The notes under the pieces are model-generated. The model was not told the DNA's origin. It was given only the letters and a program-made list of their open reading frames with translations, and made no database searches. Positions 61,590-64,000 of a DNA stretch of 64,000 nt are shown piece after piece. The DNA comes from Alphaproteobacteria bacterium (GTDB taxonomy: Bacteria; Pseudomonadota; Alphaproteobacteria; Sphingomonadales; Emcibacteraceae): positions 1-64,000 of the forward strand of contig JAGREE010000007.1 in NCBI GenBank assembly GCA_020446675.1, written 5' to 3'. How positions within the stretch are numbered: the first letter of the stretch is position 1; every line of letters starts with the position of its first letter. The position numbers and the translations under genes are program-made.

Positions 61590-62642
61590 ATGTATTTTTC
61601 AAATAGCAGACGTTCAGTAAATTTAGCAATATTTATTATTATGTTTGTAAATTTCTTTTGTTTTGACGTTAATGCATTTAGCGAGCATATAAAACATAAA
61701 GAAATTAAAACACCTAACCTAATTGACAAACTCTTTGAATCAATTGACATAAATGAAGTTAAAAGACTGATAGACAATGGTATTGATGTTAATTATCCAA
61801 GTTCTGACGGATTTTCTGCACTAAAATTTGCTGCCCATAGGGGAAATTTTGAACTCACTCAATTGCTTTTAGAAAATGGTGCAAAACAAGATAATATCCG
61901 AGAAAATTCTGCGTTCCATACTGCATTATCTAAAGGGTATAAAGAAATTGCAGAGTTACTCTTTCAATATGGCGCGACCACAACCATTGCTGATGATCAT
62001 TTAAACTATCCTATAAAATATGCTGCAGAAAAGGGATATTTGAATATTGTAAAATTGATATTGGAAAAAGATAAAGACGAGCCTTATTTAAAATCAAATT
62101 ACGGTATTAACCATGTTATAATTTTTGCTGCGGAAGAAGGACATTTAGATGTGGTCAAAGAATTGGTTACTCATGGTGCGAAGACTGATTATTCCTTGTG
62201 GGGAGCCGCTAGGCGCAATCAGCTTTCTATTGTAAAATATTTACTTGCGAGTGGAGGAGATGTTAATAGGGTGTATGGTACAAATACAGTACTTAACTAC
62301 ACTAAATCCAATGAAATTTTAAAGCTGTTATGGGATGGATTAGACAAAAATCGTTTAAAGGTCAATTTGCAAAAAGATTTTGAAAACATTTGTCCTAACG
62401 CAGACTCTAAAGAACTTAAACGACTTACAAAACAAGGGAATATTGTTGATTCAGGTGACCAGTATAAAATTGGGAAAATTTTGTACGAATGTGGGAAAAT
62501 AATACAGGCCGAAATCTGGTTAAATTATGCGGCAGCACCCAGACCAAATAGGGGTGGTGACACCCCAATTAAAGGTAGTAAAAAAGCAGAGGAATTATTG
62601 AATAAAATTCATAAAATTAAATCAAATTCTAATGCTGTTTAA
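61590..62642 (+). CDS. Exported ankyrin-repeat protein
   Basis: 350 residues. N-terminal signal peptide (hydrophobic LAIFIIMFVNFFCF). Residues about 45-245 are at least five ankyrin repeats, e.g. DGFSALKFAAHRGNFELTQ and LLENGAKQD, then YPIKYAAEKGYLNIVKLIL and EEGHLDVVKELVTHGAK. The last 90 residues hold a Sel1/TPR-like stretch (GDQYKIGKILYECGKIIQA). Probably a periplasmic protein-interaction module. Strongly AT-rich. The following gene, on the other strand, encodes a Sel1-like lipoprotein, now broken. Confidence 0.85.
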   Translation: MYFSNSRRSVNLAIFIIMFVNFFCFDVNAFSEHIKHKEIKTPNLIDKLFESIDINEVKRLIDNGIDVNYPSSDGFSALKFAAHRGNFELTQLLLENGAKQDNIRENSAFHTALSKGYKEIAELLFQYGATTTIADDHLNYPIKYAAEKGYLNIVKLILEKDKDEPYLKSNYGINHVIIFAAEEGHLDVVKELVTHGAKTDYSLWGAARRNQLSIVKYLLASGGDVNRVYGTNTVLNYTKSNEILKLLWDGLDKNRLKVNLQKDFENICPNADSKELKRLTKQGNIVDSGDQYKIGKILYECGKIIQAEIWLNYAAAPRPNRGGDTPIKGSKKAEELLNKIHKIKSNSNAV

Positions 62643-62647
62643 AATGT

Positions 62648-63130
62648 TTAATTATTAACTCTAAGTAATATCTTTTTCTTATCCTGACCGGGATATTTTG
62701 CCATGTTTCTATAGTAATCTGCAAATCTTTGATTTTTTTGCACACCAATTCCTTCTTCATATATTTTGGCAAGTAATATCTGTGCATCGTAATTCCCTAA
62801 AGTCCCATACCCCGTAAAACTGTTTAACTGAGTACCGGGTATTGAAACTGAATTTCTTTCCCCGGTGATTTCAGCTGCTTTTTCCAGCCATTTTATGGCT
62901 GTGTCCGTATCCCCAGCCTGATAGGCGGCAAGGCCAAGTTGGTATTGCGCTTCCTGATCACCGTTTGAGACGAGGCATTCAGTATATCAGTCTGTCCCTG
63001 CATATTGGCCGCAATCCTGAAATCCGCCCGCGCAACCGCAAAGTACGAGCAGGGGGAGGGGCAGCTTTAAGGCGAAGCTTAAAAATTTTAAAATTCGGGA
63101 AAAATTAAACAATCGTACCCCCAATGTCAT
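62648..63130 (-). pseudogene. Sel1-like lipoprotein gene with one in-frame TGA
   Basis: A continuous frame of 161 codons from ATG 63130 to TAA 62648, interrupted only by TGA at 62989-62987 (codon 48). Before it: a signal peptide with LPLLVLCGCAGG, a lipobox-type start. After it, in the same frame: NGDQEAQYQLGLAAYQAGD, TAIKWLEKAAEITG and AQILLAKIYEEGIGVQKNQ, i.e. Sel1/TPR repeats. With sequence of this quality on both sides a recent nonsense mutation (TGG to TGA, for example) is the simplest explanation. Too interrupted to be listed as one ORF. Confidence 0.8.
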
Positions 63131-63191
63131 GACCTATCAATCAGCCTAATCCATCGTATCATTAAAATCAAATAGTGTATTCCAAGCCGTC

Positions 63192-63211
63192 ATACCCGCG
63201 CAGGCGGGTAT
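63192..63211. repeat. REP-like hairpin 1
   Basis: ATACCCGC-GCAG-GCGGGTAT, flanked by GTC before and CCA after. The pattern GTCA(T/C)xCCC...GGGxxTCCA is shared by all five elements here. Confidence 0.85.
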
Positions 63212-63251
63212 CCATTGATCAAGAGGTCAGAAAATGGCAGGGGATTTATGG

Positions 63252-63271
63252 ACTCCTGCCTTCGCAGGAGT
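63252..63271. repeat. REP-like hairpin 2 (inverted orientation)
   Basis: ACTCCTGC-CTTC-GCAGGAGT, with TGG before and GAC after: the same element on the minus strand, with a different but still complementary stem. Confidence 0.85.
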
Positions 63272-63302
63272 GACTAAGAAAGGTATGTTCTGTACGTTTG
63301 TC

Positions 63303-63325
63303 ATACCCCGGCCTGACCGGGGTAT
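63303..63325. repeat. REP-like hairpin 3
   Basis: ATACCCCGG-CCTGA-CCGGGGTAT, preceded by TTTGTC. Plus-strand orientation. Confidence 0.85.
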
Positions 63326-63366
63326 TTAGTTATTGGTAAGAAAGGTCGGGATTTTGATAATGCTGG

Positions 63367-63389
63367 ACTCTCCGGTCAAGCCGGAGAGT
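63367..63389. repeat. REP-like hairpin 4 (inverted orientation)
   Basis: ACTCTCCGG-TCAAG-CCGGAGAGT with TGG before and GAC after; minus-strand orientation of the family. Confidence 0.85.
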
Positions 63390-63416
63390 GACGGTAAGGG
63401 GAAGGAAAACCAATAT

Positions 63417-63460
63417 AATATTCCACACTTTACAATATTCCACGCTTTACAATATTCCAC
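63417..63460. repeat. 17-bp tandem repeat, about 2.6 copies
   Basis: AATATTCCACACTTTAC at 63417-63433, AATATTCCACGCTTTAC at 63434-63450, then AATATTCCAC at 63451-63460. Confidence 0.9.
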
Positions 63461-63466
63461 TTCGAC

Positions 63467-63486
63467 ATACCCGTTTACACGGGTAT
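63467..63486. repeat. REP-like hairpin 5
   Basis: ATACCCGT-TTAC-ACGGGTAT, ending just before the stop of the pirin gene, so it may also end that transcript. Followed by CCA as in hairpin 1. Confidence 0.85.
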
Positions 63487-63489
63487 CCA

Positions 63490-64000
63490 TCAGTCTGGAA
63501 GCGGGATAAATTCCTTATCATCGCCGGGGACTTTTGCGAAATTACCCTCTCGCCAGTCCTGCTTTGCTTTTTCAATGCGCTCTTTTGTGCTTGAAACAAA
63601 GTTCCAGTCGATAAAGCGGCGACCTATATTCTCCCCGCCGATAATGGCAATGCGGCTTTCATCAATCGCGGTCAGTTTGATGCCGTCGCAGGGCTCAAAA
63701 ACCGCCATATTATGCTCACCGATTTCAGTGTCCTTTGCCATCATTTTGCCGGTGGCGATATAAACGGCCCGCTCATCAGCATTTGGTAAAATGATTGACT
63801 GCCCGGGCTTAAGGTGGGCTTCCACATAAAGCGTTTTGGCATAAGTTTTCACAGGGGAGGTAAGACCGAAGGCAGAGCCCATAATCACGCGAAGGGGAAC
63901 GCCATCAACCACGGCTGTTGGAATGTCGTCAGCCGGGTAATGGTGAAATTCCGGGTCGCATTCCTGATCCTTTTCCGGCAGGGCCAGCCACAGCTGAAGT
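63490..64000 (-). CDS. Pirin family protein (5' end outside window)
   Basis: C-terminal part of a pirin (bicupin) protein; the frame stays open to the window edge, so at least 170 residues. At the edge it reads LQLWLALPEKDQECDPEFHH, the end of the conserved N-terminal cupin, then a linker and the Pirin_C domain with GSAFGLTSPVKTYAKTLYVEA and the final NFVSSTKERIEKAKQDWREG. Pirins are iron-containing redox or quercetinase-like proteins; the metal His cluster lies outside the window. GC content is back to the higher level of alr. Confidence 0.92.
   Translation of the reverse strand, partial: LQLWLALPEKDQECDPEFHHYPADDIPTAVVDGVPLRVIMGSAFGLTSPVKTYAKTLYVEAHLKPGQSIILPNADERAVYIATGKMMAKDTEIGEHNMAVFEPCDGIKLTAIDESRIAIIGGENIGRRFIDWNFVSSTKERIEKAKQDWREGNFAKVPGDDKEFIPLPD

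Larger units (their letters stand above)
63131..63489. other. Gene-free stretch of repeats and hairpins
   Basis: No gene. It holds five REP-like hairpins and 2.6 tandem copies of a 17-bp unit, listed separately, between the broken Sel1-like gene and the convergent-in-direction pirin gene. Confidence 0.85.

Noticed and set aside
62987-62989. TGA as selenocysteine codon
   Set aside because: No selenoprotein context, no visible SECIS-like hairpin right after it, and a Sel1-like lipoprotein is not a known selenoprotein type.
63192-63486. CRISPR array
   Set aside because: The repeats are palindromic, vary in sequence, alternate in orientation and are unevenly spaced; no cas genes.

Overview
The window looks like the chromosome of a free-living, motile, low-GC alphaproteobacterium. 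Markers are a Shemin-pathway hemA next to hemB and an LdtR-like MarR regulator, the order rpiB-glyA-nrdR-ribD-ribE-ribBX-ribH-nusB-thiL, the order bamE / Cbp3-type chaperone / yceD-like / plsX / fabH / ihfA / merR, and a Bpt-type aminoacyl-tRNA-protein transferase. I cannot name the order or genus from sequence alone.

Layout. 1-10.5 kb: end of a tRNA gene, a cytochrome b561 with a perfect FNR/FixK-type box upstream, an HD-GYP protein, a class V PLP enzyme, an exported amidase coupled to formate-THF ligase, an orphan TAXI receptor and a two-subunit molybdenum hydroxylase. 10.5-15.7 kb: hisI, a zinc block (zur-znuC-znuB), metC-sseA and queF. 15.8-25.4 kb: a TakPQM-like TRAP transporter, bpt, an SLC13 permease, motB, threonine ammonia-lyase and motA. 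25.4-28.6 kb: the haem block hemB / ldtR / hemA plus a small conserved protein. 28.6-40.4 kb: an accessory metabolic block with a lipoprotein, M20 peptidase, metY, a methyltransferase, a Tat-exported cupin with a divergent HxlR-SCP2 regulator, an APC permease, a Tat-exported class V PLP enzyme, and a kinase set between two paralogous fold-type I PLP enzymes. 40.5-53 kb: conserved housekeeping genes (RpiB, GlyA, NrdR, riboflavin operon, NusB, ThiL, FliL-like, BamE, PlsX/FabH, IHF alpha, MerR). 53-55 kb: a degenerate EAL-like protein, a small exported protein and tRNA-Pro(GGG).

Downstream of tRNA-Pro the character changes. A very AT-rich stretch (55.1-59.3 kb) carries a GT4 glycosyltransferase, an FkbM methyltransferase and an acyltransferase, as expected of a surface-polysaccharide island. 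The acyltransferase lies between two 258-bp direct repeats, each holding a broken MmcQ/YjbR-like gene. Then come a GC-richer Tat-exported alanine racemase with a coupled Cys-containing exported protein, an AT-rich ankyrin protein, a Sel1-like lipoprotein gene broken by one in-frame TGA, a cluster of five REP-like hairpins, and a pirin gene running off the end.

The most interesting points are the kinase plus twin PLP-enzyme cluster (possible undescribed amino-acid pathway), thiL that seems to start at CTG in the same frame as the nusB stop, the repeat-flanked acyltransferase cassette, two PLP enzymes with Tat signals, and several palindromic candidate operators around the haem, zinc and metY genes.
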